A stretch of 46,570 nt of DNA. Origin: AP-15 sp036500965 (lineage in GTDB: Bacteria > Pseudomonadota > Alphaproteobacteria > ATCC43930 > CGMCC-115725). Made by a program: the position numbers and the translations under genes. The notes under the pieces are model-generated. The model was not told the origin of the DNA. It ran no database searches and was given only the letters and a program-made list of their open reading frames with translations. The stretch spans positions 1 to 46,570 of the forward strand of contig DASYBC010000153.1 of the NCBI GenBank assembly GCA_036500965.1. The letters run 5' to 3'. Position 1 is the stretch's first letter; each line of letters begins with the position of its first letter. This document shows, piece by piece, positions 1 through 7,480 of the stretch.

Positions 1-41
1 GGTGCAAAAAGCATCGTCGCCGGACTACACTCTGTCGGCAT
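1..41 (-). CDS. Transposase, N-terminal fragment (IS1380-like)
   Basis: Only the first 13 codons are in the window (MPTECSPATMLFA), read leftward off the edge. The ATG at 39-41 sits six bases after AGGAGG on the minus strand, so a real translation start is likely. The opening MPTECS is typical, in my recollection, of IS1380-family transposases of alphaproteobacteria, which carry a DDE catalytic domain beyond this edge. Too little is visible to confirm the family or say whether the gene is intact. Confidence 0.5.
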   Translation of the reverse strand, partial: MPTECSPATMLFA

Positions 42-139
42 CGGGGACCTCCTCTGCAACCGGATAAGCCTTTGTCGCAGACGAATTATCCCTCTTTCAG
101 AACCCCGATGCACTCATCCCGGTGAGATATCCGGGCTAG
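1..139 (-). mobile_element. End of an IS1380-like insertion sequence
   Basis: The last bases (118-139) form an imperfect palindromic terminus that recurs in reverse complement at 46433-46454. Inside it, on the minus strand, a good ribosome binding site (GAGGAGG) precedes an ATG at 41 that opens a reading frame running off the window. The 5' transposase end plus a terminal repeat with a GGATATCTCACCGG core is what I remember of IS1380-family elements in alphaproteobacteria. The family assignment is from memory and unverified; that this is a repeated element end is seen directly. The chromosome-specific sequence appears to start at about 140. Confidence 0.65.
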
Positions 140-187
140 ACCGGAACCGCGCTTTCATCGGAACGCTGGAGCAATCGCCGCGATTGT

Positions 188-209
188 CTGATCACGTTCT
201 CGTGATCAG
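188..209. repeat. Perfect 9-bp inverted repeat upstream of the HiPIP gene
   Basis: CTGATCACG (188-196) and CGTGATCAG (201-209) are perfect inverted repeats around a four-base TTCT loop, about 175 bases before the HiPIP start. No T-run follows, so it does not look like an intrinsic terminator. It could be an operator or a structured 5' leader. The rest of 140-382 shows no gene. Confidence 0.5.
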
Positions 210-382
210 CCGTTCGGTTACTGCTGGTTCGCTGTGGCTTTCCCGCATTTCTGCTTACTGCGCGGCTCCGGCGGCCGCTGCGGAATAAACCACAGCACAG
301 CGAGTCGTACTGGCGAAACGACCCTCACCAGCTGATCGAGCAGGGGCGGTCTGAGGCTATTGATGACGCAGAAAGGAAGAGC

Positions 383-703
383 ATGCCAAGCGAGACAGAG
401 GTCCGCGACGGCGCTTTGTCCCGGCGGTTGCTGTTGCACAGGACACTGGGCACGCTAGGGATTGCCGCTGCCATTGCGACACAAGCCAAACCGGCTGCGG
501 CAGTAATCAAGATCTCCAAGACGGCCGTCGCCTATCAGGATCATCCGCAGGGCGATAAGCACTGCGCAAAATGCGCGCAGTTCCAACCGCCAAACAGCTG
601 TAAAATGGTCGACGGCCCGATTAGCCCGCAAGGGTTTTGCCGCATTTTCACGCCAAACCCGCAGGCCGCACGAGCGATGCAGGACATGCCCGTGATTGAA
701 TGA
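383..703 (+). CDS. High-potential iron-sulphur protein (HiPIP), Tat-exported
   Basis: A small periplasmic electron carrier holding one [4Fe-4S] cluster that cycles between the 2+ and 3+ states. The 106-residue precursor begins with a twin-arginine signal (SRRLLL at 13-18, a hydrophobic stretch, cleavage after the Ala run near 40), as expected for a protein folded with its cluster before export. The four cluster cysteines are at 61, 64, 73 and 86, spaced C-x2-C-x8-C-x12-C, the HiPIP pattern, with the usual 'GPISPQGFC' end. GGAAG lies just before the ATG. It is 182 bases upstream of a fused cytochrome/porin in the same direction, so the two may work together. HiPIPs serve photosynthesis, respiration or Fe(II) oxidation (Iro); the sequence alone does not decide which. 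Confidence 0.88.
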   Translation: MPSETEVRDGALSRRLLLHRTLGTLGIAAAIATQAKPAAAVIKISKTAVAYQDHPQGDKHCAKCAQFQPPNSCKMVDGPISPQGFCRIFTPNPQAARAMQDMPVIE

Positions 704-885
704 TCAGCTTTTGCATTTGTCCCGCGGCGACCACGGTCCTGATCGGCGACGCCAACTGGCCACTGCGACTAGCAGCCCGGCGGGGCGGCCGCCGGAATTG
801 ATCAATAGAGCTTAAATGGCAGTTCTTCGCGCGGCGTGCAACGCCAGTGCGACCGGGGGCCAGTGCGAACGGGGGGAAGGTGTCG

Positions 886-2268
886 ATGAGTGAAGCTTGC
901 CGCCCGCCAAAGCGGCTCGCCGGGTGCGGTTGCGCCCGGCTTTTGCCCGGCGGTCTGCTGGGCGCATTGGGGCTGCTCGCCCTCGTGGCGGGCGCGCTCG
1001 TGCCGCGGGCCGCATTGGCGTTGCCGTTATATGCGCGGCAGACGGGGCAACCCTGCGCTACCTGTCACACGGCGTTTCTCGAGCTTACACCGTTTGGACG
1101 ACGCTTTAAGCTCGGCGGCTACACTCTCGACGGCGGCGATTGGAAAGGGCCGCCATTCGCGGTGATGCTGCAGCCGAGTTTCACGCATACCCAGGCCGGC
1201 CAGCCGGGCGGCGCCGCACCCGGATTTGGCGCCAACAACGATTTTGCAATGCAGCAGATCAGCCTGTTCACCGGCGGCAGAATTACCGAGAATGTAGGCG
1301 CCTTTATCCAGGGAACCTATGACGGCGTCGGTCACCGGTTTGGCTGGGACAACACCGATGTCCGCTATGCCCGGTCGGTCACGCTCGGCAGCCATACCCT
1401 GCTGTGGGGGGTCACCGCCAACAACAATCCGACCGTCCAGGATGTCTGGAATACGGTGCCTGCGTGGAGCTTTCCGTATATCAGCTCAGCCCTCGCGCCG
1501 TCACCAACGGCCGCCACCTTTATCGAGCAGGTCTACGCCCAGCAGGTCGCCGGTCTCAGCGCCTATACGTTTCTTGACGACACGTTTTATTTTGAGCTGG
1601 GTGGCTACCGCCCATTATCGACCAACACCCAGCTCGCGCTCGGTGTCGATACGACCGGGCAGAGCCCGATCAGCGGTGTTGCCCCCTATTGGCGGGTGGC
1701 GGCCGAAAAGAATGTTGGCGATCATTCCTTTGAGGTCGGGACCTTCGGCCTCGCTTCTCGGGTGCGGCCGCTGGGCTTGTCCGAGGCTGGGACCGACGCC
1801 TTTACCGACATCGGCATCGACACTCAATATCAATATCTTGGCGATCCGCATACCGTCACTTTCCGGGCCGCCTGGATTCACGAGAGCCATAACACCGGCG
1901 CGAGCCAAACGCTTGGGCTTGCCGACAATTCCAGGGACCAGCTGCAATCCTTGAACGCCTCAGTCTCCTATATCTACGACAAGACCTGGAGCCTGAGCGC
2001 CGGTCGGGTTGCGCTCGGCGGCACCAGCGATGCTACGCTTTACGGCACCGCGACCGGGAGCCCGAACAGCGCCGGCTGGATTTTCGAGCTCGCGTATCTG
2101 CCGTTCAGCCACGGCGGCCCGGCATTCTGGCCATGGCTGAATTTTCGCATCGGTCTGCAATACACGCGCTGGACCAAATTTGATGGCGCCACCACGAATA
2201 TTGACGGCATGGGAAGAAACGCAAACGCCAACAATACGCTGTTCGTCTACGTCTGGACCATGTTTTGA
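886..2268 (+). CDS. Fused monohaem cytochrome c/outer-membrane porin, Cyc2-like
   Basis: A predicted outer-membrane electron conduit. The 460-residue protein has a signal peptide (hydrophobic 19-45, cleavage near ALA/LP), then at once a short cytochrome segment with one haem site (CATCH, 57-61) in the context YARQTGQPCATCH followed by LTPFGRRFKLGGY. The remaining 370 or so residues are alternating aromatic/polar strands ending in Phe (VWTMF), as in a beta-barrel. This haem-plus-barrel layout and length match Cyc2, the Fe(II) oxidase of neutrophilic and acidophilic iron oxidisers, but a broad family annotated only as 'cytochrome C' shares it. The ATG at 886 was preferred to the GTG at 847 because GGGGGAAGG precedes it by five bases. 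The HiPIP gene upstream is a plausible periplasmic partner. Substrate unknown. Confidence 0.72.
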   Translation: MSEACRPPKRLAGCGCARLLPGGLLGALGLLALVAGALVPRAALALPLYARQTGQPCATCHTAFLELTPFGRRFKLGGYTLDGGDWKGPPFAVMLQPSFTHTQAGQPGGAAPGFGANNDFAMQQISLFTGGRITENVGAFIQGTYDGVGHRFGWDNTDVRYARSVTLGSHTLLWGVTANNNPTVQDVWNTVPAWSFPYISSALAPSPTAATFIEQVYAQQVAGLSAYTFLDDTFYFELGGYRPLSTNTQLALGVDTTGQSPISGVAPYWRVAAEKNVGDHSFEVGTFGLASRVRPLGLSEAGTDAFTDIGIDTQYQYLGDPHTVTFRAAWIHESHNTGASQTLGLADNSRDQLQSLNASVSYIYDKTWSLSAGRVALGGTSDATLYGTATGSPNSAGWIFELAYLPFSHGGPAFWPWLNFRIGLQYTRWTKFDGATTNIDGMGRNANANNTLFVYVWTMF

Positions 2269-2287
2269 TGTCGCAGTGGGGAACCGG

Positions 2288-3136
2288 TCAGCTCGCCTTG
2301 CCGGGCGGCGGCGGCGGCCTGGACTTGTTGCCGGCGTCGTCGATCTGGCGGTACATGATCTCGGCGATCTTCAGCAGCAGCGCCCGGCCTACCCGCGCCG
2401 TGATCGCATAGCCGAACCCATCGTCGGACCAGTAGAACGCGCCGACGCCTTTGGCTTCGCGATAGCGAAAAGCGGTCTCGCCGTCGAACCCGACCGCCTG
2501 ATAGTAGCAGGTCAGCCGGGCGCCTTTGGCGTTTTCGTACATCAGCTGCGCCGCCGGCCCGTCCGCGCCGGGCAGCAGCCTTCCGCCCATCAGGCGGAAC
2601 CCGACGGCGCCAAGATCGGGGACGATGAGCGGGCGGCCCAACCGCTTCGACAGCCATTGCACGAGATGCGCTTCCTGCGCGGCGGCGACCTCGACCGGGT
2701 GCCGAGCCTCGACCGAATAAACCCGGTAAGCTTCGATCGCGGCTGCCGTGGTGGTCCGCGCCGCCGCGCTCGCCGCGCCGCCATGCGGGAATGACGCCAG
2801 CCCGATGTCCGCGTCTCGGGCGGCCCAGCCGCCGACCCCGCCGAGCACAAACAGCATCACCGCAACGGCGGCTGCCGCGAGGCGCCAAGATCGGCGACGG
2901 CGTTGGACGGCGGCGAGCCGTGGAACGCGCAAGCGGCCCGGGATCGGTCCGGCGCTTTGGGCGGTAATCGCTGCCCGCAGGGTTTGCTGCTGCTGCCCGT
3001 ATTGCCGCAATCGCGCCTGCGCCTCGGGACGTGCCGCCAGGTAGGCAGCCACTGCCGCAGCGCGATCGGGCGGCAGCTGCCGGTCAAAATGCGCGTTCAG
3101 CTCATGCTCTTCGACCGGGCCGGCGACCGGGCTCAT
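2288..3136 (-). CDS. Anti-sigma factor, single-pass membrane protein
   Basis: Predicted membrane anchor that holds the ECF sigma factor encoded just upstream. The 282-residue protein has an N-terminal cytoplasmic helical region (residues 1-80, with HELNAHFDRQLPPDRAAAV typical of anti-sigma domains), a basic RRRRSWR stretch, one membrane helix at about 86-107, and a C-terminal extracytoplasmic domain of about 175 residues. No zinc-binding HxxxCxxC motif is present, so it is not a ZAS-type anti-sigma factor. Its ATG overlaps the stop of the sigma gene by four bases (ATGA), giving translational coupling and balanced amounts. It converges on the cytochrome/porin gene with only 19 bases between. 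The signal it senses is unknown. Confidence 0.8.
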   Translation of the reverse strand: MSPVAGPVEEHELNAHFDRQLPPDRAAAVAAYLAARPEAQARLRQYGQQQQTLRAAITAQSAGPIPGRLRVPRLAAVQRRRRSWRLAAAAVAVMLFVLGGVGGWAARDADIGLASFPHGGAASAAARTTTAAAIEAYRVYSVEARHPVEVAAAQEAHLVQWLSKRLGRPLIVPDLGAVGFRLMGGRLLPGADGPAAQLMYENAKGARLTCYYQAVGFDGETAFRYREAKGVGAFYWSDDGFGYAITARVGRALLLKIAEIMYRQIDDAGNKSRPPPPPGKAS

Positions 3137-3660
3137 TTGGCGCTTCTCGATGTTCGGGCTGGCGCCTTGACATCGCTGCTCATCAGCTGGCGCAGGCGCT
3201 CGCGGCCGCGCGACAGCCGCGACATGATCGTGCCGATCGGCACGCCGAGAACGCGCGCCGCCTCGTCGTAGGACAGATCCTCGACCCCGATCAGCGCCAG
3301 CACCGATCGCTGTTCTTCCGGCAGCGCCGCAAAGGCCCGCAACAGATCGCGATGCTCGAGCGCCTCGTCCTGTCCGCCCTTGACCACCAGCAGCTCGGAT
3401 TTTGTGGCTTCGGTCAATTCGTCATGGGCCCCACGCCGCTTTTGGCGATGCTGTTCGGTCAGGAAACGGTTGTAAAGGATGGTGTAGAGCCACCCGCGCG
3501 GATCCCCCGCGCCGCGCCGCAGATGCCATCGCGACAGCGCCCGTTCGAGACAATCCTGAACCAAATCGTCGGCACGCTCCCGATCGCCGCGCAGCAACGC
3601 GCAGGCAAAGCGGCGCAACCCCGGAATATGCGGCTCGATCAGCCCGACCTCTATCGGCAT
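3133..3660 (-). CDS. ECF-family RNA polymerase sigma factor
   Basis: An alternative sigma-70 factor that redirects RNA polymerase to a small regulon. The 175-residue protein has region 2 (residues 10-75, with DLVQDCLERAL and PRGWLYTILYNRF, the -10 recognition and core-binding helices) and region 4 (about 105-160, ALPEEQRSVLAL then a helix-turn-helix ending GTIMSRLSRGRERL, which reads the -35). There is no region 1 or 3, as usual for the extracytoplasmic-function group. It is co-transcribed and overlaps with its membrane anti-sigma factor. Divergently, 321 bases away, lies a lipoprotein gene with an ECF-like promoter, a likely target. Confidence 0.92.
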   Translation of the reverse strand: MPIEVGLIEPHIPGLRRFACALLRGDRERADDLVQDCLERALSRWHLRRGAGDPRGWLYTILYNRFLTEQHRQKRRGAHDELTEATKSELLVVKGGQDEALEHRDLLRAFAALPEEQRSVLALIGVEDLSYDEAARVLGVPIGTIMSRLSRGRERLRQLMSSDVKAPARTSRSAK

Positions 3661-3886
3661 CGTCTCCTCTGCGGACGAACGGTCGCCATTCGTCAGACCG
3701 ATGCTCGCGACTGCCGGCAGCCGCTCCGCCTGGGACGCCGAGCTAGGCCGCGGATCGAGGGTCGATTATCGGCCTTGCAGCGGGGAATGGGTGATCACAT
3801 TCTTGTTAACCGTGTCTGCCTGTTGCCGCGGACCGCCACCGCCGCGACGACACCATCACCATCATTCGTCGCCGCGGAACGAGCCC

Positions 3887-3911
3887 GGAACCTGGTTCGG
3901 CATGGTGCGTT
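3887..3911 (+). promoter_or_regulatory. Candidate ECF-type promoter, GGAAC-N16-CGTT
   Basis: In the 321-base divergent gap (3661-3981) between the ECF sigma gene and the His/Gly-rich lipoprotein gene, GGAAC at 3887-3891 is followed after exactly 16 bases by CGTT at 3908-3911. That is the spacing and consensus of alphaproteobacterial EcfG-like and related ECF promoters. It lies about 70 bases upstream of the lipoprotein ATG. The rest of the gap shows no gene. Function is inferred from the match and position only. Confidence 0.42.
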
Positions 3912-3981
3912 GGAAGGAGGAGGCAGAAGCCGCTGCCAACATGACAGCTCGATTTGGCTGCCGTAATTTTGGGTCCAGCCA

Positions 3982-4491
3982 ATGACTATTCTCAACTGCT
4001 GCGCACAAATAAAACGATTGCTGCTGTTCTCCGCGGCGGCGTTGCCGCTCGCCGCCTGCGCCTTTGCCGGGCCGCCCTCGGGCGGCGTCGCCTACGCTCC
4101 CGCGGCCGCGTCCTACTATGCCCCGGCCTACGGCTACGGCTATGAGTATGGGGCGCCAGCTTACGCCTACGGCGCTTATGCTCCAGATTTCTACGGTTAC
4201 CCGGCCTATGACTATGGGCCGGCGTATTTCGGGCTCGGTTTCGGCGTCGGCGGGTTTCATCACCAGCGTTTCGCCCGCTTCGACCATCACGGCTTCGACC
4301 ATCACGGCTTTCGTGGCGGCCATTTTGCCGGGGGCTTCGATCACCATGGCTTTCATGGCGGCTTCGGGCACGGCGGCTTCGGGCACGGCGGCTTCGGGCA
4401 TGGCGGCGTCGGGCATGGCTTCGCCCACGCAGCCGGGCCTGGCGGCTTTGGTCACGGCGGTGGGCATGCCGGGGGCCATGGCCGCGGCTGA
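3982..4491 (+). CDS. His/Gly/Tyr-rich lipoprotein, unknown function
   Basis: A 169-residue predicted lipoprotein. The signal peptide (KRLLLFSAAALPLAAC) ends in a good lipobox with the lipidated Cys near residue 26. The mature part is low complexity: first Tyr/Ala/Pro-rich with AYGYGYEYG-like repeats (about 38-80), then a His/Gly/Phe-rich half with FDHHGF and HGGFG repeats. At 4357-4416 the DNA is four tandem copies of a 15-base unit. The many histidines suggest metal or acid binding, but that is inference. It is divergent from an ECF sigma/anti-sigma pair and has a candidate ECF promoter. It has none of the features of the T6SS lipoprotein TssJ. Confidence 0.72.
   Translation: MTILNCCAQIKRLLLFSAAALPLAACAFAGPPSGGVAYAPAAASYYAPAYGYGYEYGAPAYAYGAYAPDFYGYPAYDYGPAYFGLGFGVGGFHHQRFARFDHHGFDHHGFRGGHFAGGFDHHGFHGGFGHGGFGHGGFGHGGVGHGFAHAAGPGGFGHGGGHAGGHGRG
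4357..4416 (+). repeat. Four tandem 15-bp coding repeats (GGFGH)
   Basis: The unit GGCGGCTTCGGGCAC occurs at 4357-4371 and 4372-4386, then with one change at 4387-4401 and two at 4402-4416. It encodes Gly-Gly-Phe-Gly-His in the lipoprotein gene. In-frame units of this kind can gain or lose copies by slippage without a frameshift. Confidence 0.85.
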
Positions 4492-4515
4492 GGCCGGTTT
4501 CGGGTGATTCCCGGC

Positions 4516-5346
4516 TTACAAGCCGACCAAGCGCGCGCTCTCCTCCCACAGGCGCCGGGCAAGGCCGGCATCGAGCGCCACCGGGTCGGGAGCCGTCAGC
4601 GTCCTGCCGACGACATAGCCGCCATGAAACGGGGCCGGGTCGGGCACCGTGGCCAGAAACAATGATGTCTGAGCCCCCTTTTCCGGGCTGATCATAAACG
4701 GCTTCATCAGCCGCCAGCCGAGCTCGACCAGGCCGCCGCGCTGGGCAAGGCGGGTCGCGACGACGCCGGGATGCAGACTGGTCGCGACCACGCCCGAGCC
4801 GTCAAGCTGGCGGGCGAGCTCGCGGGTGAACAGAATGTTGCACAGCTTGGAACGGCCATAGGCCTTGATCATCGACCAGTCGCGCGGGCCGGCGATGGTG
4901 TCGAGGTCGATGCGGTTGCCCCGGTGCGCGCGCGAGGCGACGGTCACGATCCGCGCCGGAGCCGAGCCCCGCAACCGGTCGAGCAACAAATTCGTCAGCA
5001 GGAACGGGGCGAGGTGGTTGACTGCGAAGGTCAGCTCGTAGCTCTCCGCCGAGCGCTCGAATTTCGGCGCGAACAGCCCGGCGTTGTTGACTAGCAGATC
5101 CAAGCGTGGATGCGCCGCGAGCATCTGCCCGGCGAGGCGGCGCACCTGGTCCAGGGAGGCGAAATCGGCGAGCGCGGTCGCGACCGTTGCTCCGGCCGCT
5201 CGCTCGAGGACGAACCGGCGCGCCGCCTCGGTGCGGGCCGCGTCGCGGCCGACCATGACGACCCGCAGGCCGGAGCGGGCAAGACCCAGCGCCGTATGAA
5301 GCCCGATCCCGGCGCTCGCCCCGGTGACGATCGCAACCCGCTCCAT
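4516..5346 (-). CDS. Short-chain dehydrogenase/reductase
   Basis: An NAD(P)-dependent oxidoreductase with a Rossmann fold, closest in style to the retinol-dehydrogenase/WW-domain-oxidoreductase-like SDRs. The 276-residue protein starts with the cofactor motif VTGASAGIG (TGxxxGIG), has the structural NNAG motif near residue 87, the catalytic Ser in IVTVASRAH and the catalytic pair in AYGRSK (YxxxK). The substrate cannot be told. The frame stays open to an ATG at 5409, but that extension runs through a palindromic intergenic repeat, so the ATG at 5346 directly before the Rossmann strand was chosen. It lies downstream of nudC on the same strand, separated by that repeat. Confidence 0.88.
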   Translation of the reverse strand: MERVAIVTGASAGIGLHTALGLARSGLRVVMVGRDAARTEAARRFVLERAAGATVATALADFASLDQVRRLAGQMLAAHPRLDLLVNNAGLFAPKFERSAESYELTFAVNHLAPFLLTNLLLDRLRGSAPARIVTVASRAHRGNRIDLDTIAGPRDWSMIKAYGRSKLCNILFTRELARQLDGSGVVATSLHPGVVATRLAQRGGLVELGWRLMKPFMISPEKGAQTSLFLATVPDPAPFHGGYVVGRTLTAPDPVALDAGLARRLWEESARLVGL

Positions 5347-5384
5347 AGTGCTGTTCGCCACGTTCGCTGTGCCCGTCTCGCTGA

Positions 5385-5449
5385 CCCTCACCCCGACCCT
5401 CTCCCGCATTGCAGGAGAGGGGGAACCGCGCAGCCGTAGTGGGTGAGGG
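5385..5449. repeat. Nested palindromic REP-like intergenic element
   Basis: An outer inverted repeat, CCCTCACCC (5385-5393) with GGGTGAGGG (5441-5449), encloses an inner one, CCCTCTCC (5397-5404) with GGAGAGGG (5414-5421). The 'CTCACCCCGACCCTCTCCC' style is that of dispersed intergenic palindromes found widely in proteobacterial genomes. It sits between nudC and the SDR gene, both on the minus strand, and could act as a transcript hairpin. Confidence 0.75.
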
Positions 5450-5466
5450 CGGCCTTCAAATGCGCC

Positions 5467-6387
5467 TCAAACGCTGTCGACCCCGAAGGCCCAGCGCCGG
5501 GCAAGCTGATGGCCGATCGCCAAAGGCGGCGGCAGGGTGGCGAGGCCCGGGATCGGCTCGTCGGAGCGCGAGCGCTCGACCATGGCGCGCACCTCCGCGC
5601 GCTCGAACCAGCGCGCTTCGGCAAGCTCCTCGGCGTCGACGGTGATCTCCTCGCTCAGCGCCTCGGCCAACACCCCCATCATCAGGGTCGATGGAAACGG
5701 CCAGGGCTGCGAGGCGAGGTAGCGCACCTGGCCGACCTTGACGCCCGATTCCTCGAGCACTTCGCGCCGCACCGCCTCCTCGATCGTCTCGCCCGGCTCC
5801 ATATATCCGGCAAGGCAGGAAAACCGCGCGCCGACCCGGCGCCGGCCGCGGCCCAATAGGCAGCGCTCGCCCTTGACCGCGAGCATGATCACCACCGGAT
5901 CGACCCGCGGGTAATGATGCGCGCGGCAATTCGGGCAGCGCCGCCCCCATCCCGCCGCGTCGATCGCACTCGCCGTCCCGCACTGCGCGCAAAAACCGTG
6001 GCGCGCATGCCAGTCGAGCAGCGAGCGGGCCTCGGCGAGGATCGCGGCCTCGCCGCCCGGGATCGAGGCGGCCAGGGCTCGAACATCGACCGCGTCGGCG
6101 CCGGCGGCGGCCCGCGCAGCGCTGGCGTCGAGCGCGAAATAGGCACGCCCGCCGCCGATCCCCAGCAGGATCAACGGCGCACCGGCATCGATCGCCTCGC
6201 GCCACGGCGCCACCGGCTGCCAATGGAGCGCCGCGGCGGCTCCCTCGCGGACCAGCGGCTTCAGCTCGCGTAGCGGCAAAAGGCGCGTTTCGGGATCGTC
6301 GAGCAACGAGGCAACCCAACCGGCATCCTGCCGGCGCTGGCTGACGCGGTCGAGCGGGTTGCCGGCAAAAGTGTAGATTTCTTCCAT
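5467..6387 (-). CDS. nudC: NADH pyrophosphatase NudC (Nudix hydrolase)
   Basis: Hydrolyses NADH to NMNH and AMP, and in some bacteria removes NAD caps from RNA. The 306-residue protein has an N-terminal domain, a zinc ribbon of four cysteines (FCAQCG, then RCPNCR before AHHYPR), and a Nudix domain with a complete Nudix box (G-x5-E-x7-REVLEESGV). Downstream is SQPWPFPST, the motif that marks NADH specificity in NudC. Metal ligands and general base are all present. An in-frame ATG at 6441 is possible, but the ATG at 6387 (MEEIYTFAGNPLDR) fits the family start better; neither has a strong ribosome binding site. Divergent from an ArsR-type regulator gene. Confidence 0.93.
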   Translation of the reverse strand: MEEIYTFAGNPLDRVSQRRQDAGWVASLLDDPETRLLPLRELKPLVREGAAAALHWQPVAPWREAIDAGAPLILLGIGGGRAYFALDASAARAAAGADAVDVRALAASIPGGEAAILAEARSLLDWHARHGFCAQCGTASAIDAAGWGRRCPNCRAHHYPRVDPVVIMLAVKGERCLLGRGRRRVGARFSCLAGYMEPGETIEEAVRREVLEESGVKVGQVRYLASQPWPFPSTLMMGVLAEALSEEITVDAEELAEARWFERAEVRAMVERSRSDEPIPGLATLPPPLAIGHQLARRWAFGVDSV

Positions 6388-6505
6388 CGCCGCAGCCGAT
6401 CCCTCGCCCGTTCTTGCCAGAATACCCGGGCGTCCTACCATAACTTCGCCCGCGGCCGAAGCGTTTGCTGTCAGGGCGACCGCGATGCGTGCTATCTTTT
6501 AGGCC

Positions 6506-7210
6506 ATGACAAACGGACCCTACATCGCCGAGATCGCGGCGCTCGCCGGCGACCCGGCGCGCGCCAACATGCTCTCAGCGCTGATGGCCGGCGGCAGAAG
6601 CAGCGCCGGCGAGCTCGCCTATGCGGCGCACGTGACCCCGCAGACCGCCAGCGCGCACCTGGCAAAGCTGGTCGCCGCCGGGCTGCTCATCGACGAAAGA
6701 GAGGGCCGCAACCGCTATTTCCGGCTCGCCTCGCCGGCGGTCGCGCGCATGCTCGAAGAGATCATGGCGGTCGCGGTGGCGCGGTCGCCGCACTACCGGC
6801 CGGCGTGGATGCGCGACGAGCGGCTGCGCTCGGCCCGCACCTGCTACGACCATCTCGCCGGCCGGCTTGGCGTCGCCCTCGCCGACAGCCTCGTCGGCCG
6901 CGGGCACGTCGTGCTCGACGACGATGGCGGCGAGGTCACCGAAGCCGGCGCCCAGCTGCTCGAAGAGGTCGGCGTCGATCTGGCCGGCGCCGCCGCCAAG
7001 CGCCGCCGCTTTTGCCGCCCATGCCTCGACTGGAGCGAGCGGCGCCCGCATCTCGGCGGCGCGGTTGGCGCGGCCTTGGCCCAGCGCTGCTTTGCCCTTG
7101 GCTGGATCGAGCGGCTCCGGGACAGCCGCGCGGTCGCGATCACGCCCCGTGGCCAGGACGGCTTTCGCGGCGCGTTCGGGATCGAAGTGTCGTTTACCGC
7201 GGGCATTTAG
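6506..7210 (+). CDS. ArsR-family winged-helix transcriptional regulator
   Basis: A DNA-binding regulator. The 234-residue protein has an ArsR-type winged helix in residues 5-95 (DPARANMLSAL, then ELAYAAHVTPQTASAHLAKL as the recognition helix and REGRNRYFRLAS as the wing). Its C-terminal extension of about 140 residues carries FCRPCLDWSERRPHLGGAVGAAL, a conserved block of this long ArsR subgroup that includes two cysteines. No classical arsenic-binding CVC motif is in the DNA-binding domain, so the ligand is unknown. It is divergent from nudC; its targets cannot be read from context. Confidence 0.87.
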   Translation: MTNGPYIAEIAALAGDPARANMLSALMAGGRSSAGELAYAAHVTPQTASAHLAKLVAAGLLIDEREGRNRYFRLASPAVARMLEEIMAVAVARSPHYRPAWMRDERLRSARTCYDHLAGRLGVALADSLVGRGHVVLDDDGGEVTEAGAQLLEEVGVDLAGAAAKRRRFCRPCLDWSERRPHLGGAVGAALAQRCFALGWIERLRDSRAVAITPRGQDGFRGAFGIEVSFTAGI

Positions 7211-7296
7211 ATCGCCCATCGAGCGCCGGCCTTTACGCGAGTGAGATGATCCGATTCCCCACAGGCGGCAGGCCATCGGGCTGAGCCCGCCCGGCG

Positions 7297-7480
7297 ACAG
7301 GAAAGGGTTATGGATGGTCACACCGTCAAAATCGGTTCCGTCCCCCAGGTTTTCGGTCAATAAAACCGAGCATCCTGCCACCCTTGCGGTTGCCGCCAGG
7401 AGCGCATCCCAGAACGAGGCGGGCCCGGCCTCGATTTCGCGGATGCACCAGGCAAACGCCTGGTTGGCCCTCGCGCAGAG
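7297..7480 (-). pseudogene. PIN-domain (VapC-like) toxin remnant, C-terminal part only
   Basis: On the minus strand, about 60 codons encode the C-terminal half of a PIN-domain endoribonuclease: AFAWCIREIEAG, then SFWDALLAATA with the conserved Asp, CSVLLTENLGDG where the acidic site is Asn in TENL, and the usual ending GVTIHNPFL. An in-frame stop (complement of 7481-7483) cuts it off from any N-terminal half. At the other end the frame runs on into antisense of the ArsR gene instead of stopping after NPF. No antitoxin gene is visible. It reads as a decayed toxin-antitoxin locus. Confidence 0.7.

Noticed and set aside
3982..4491. The lipoprotein as a possible TssJ
   Set aside because: It is 8 kb from the T6SS genes, is low complexity and lacks the transthyretin-like beta fold pattern of TssJ.
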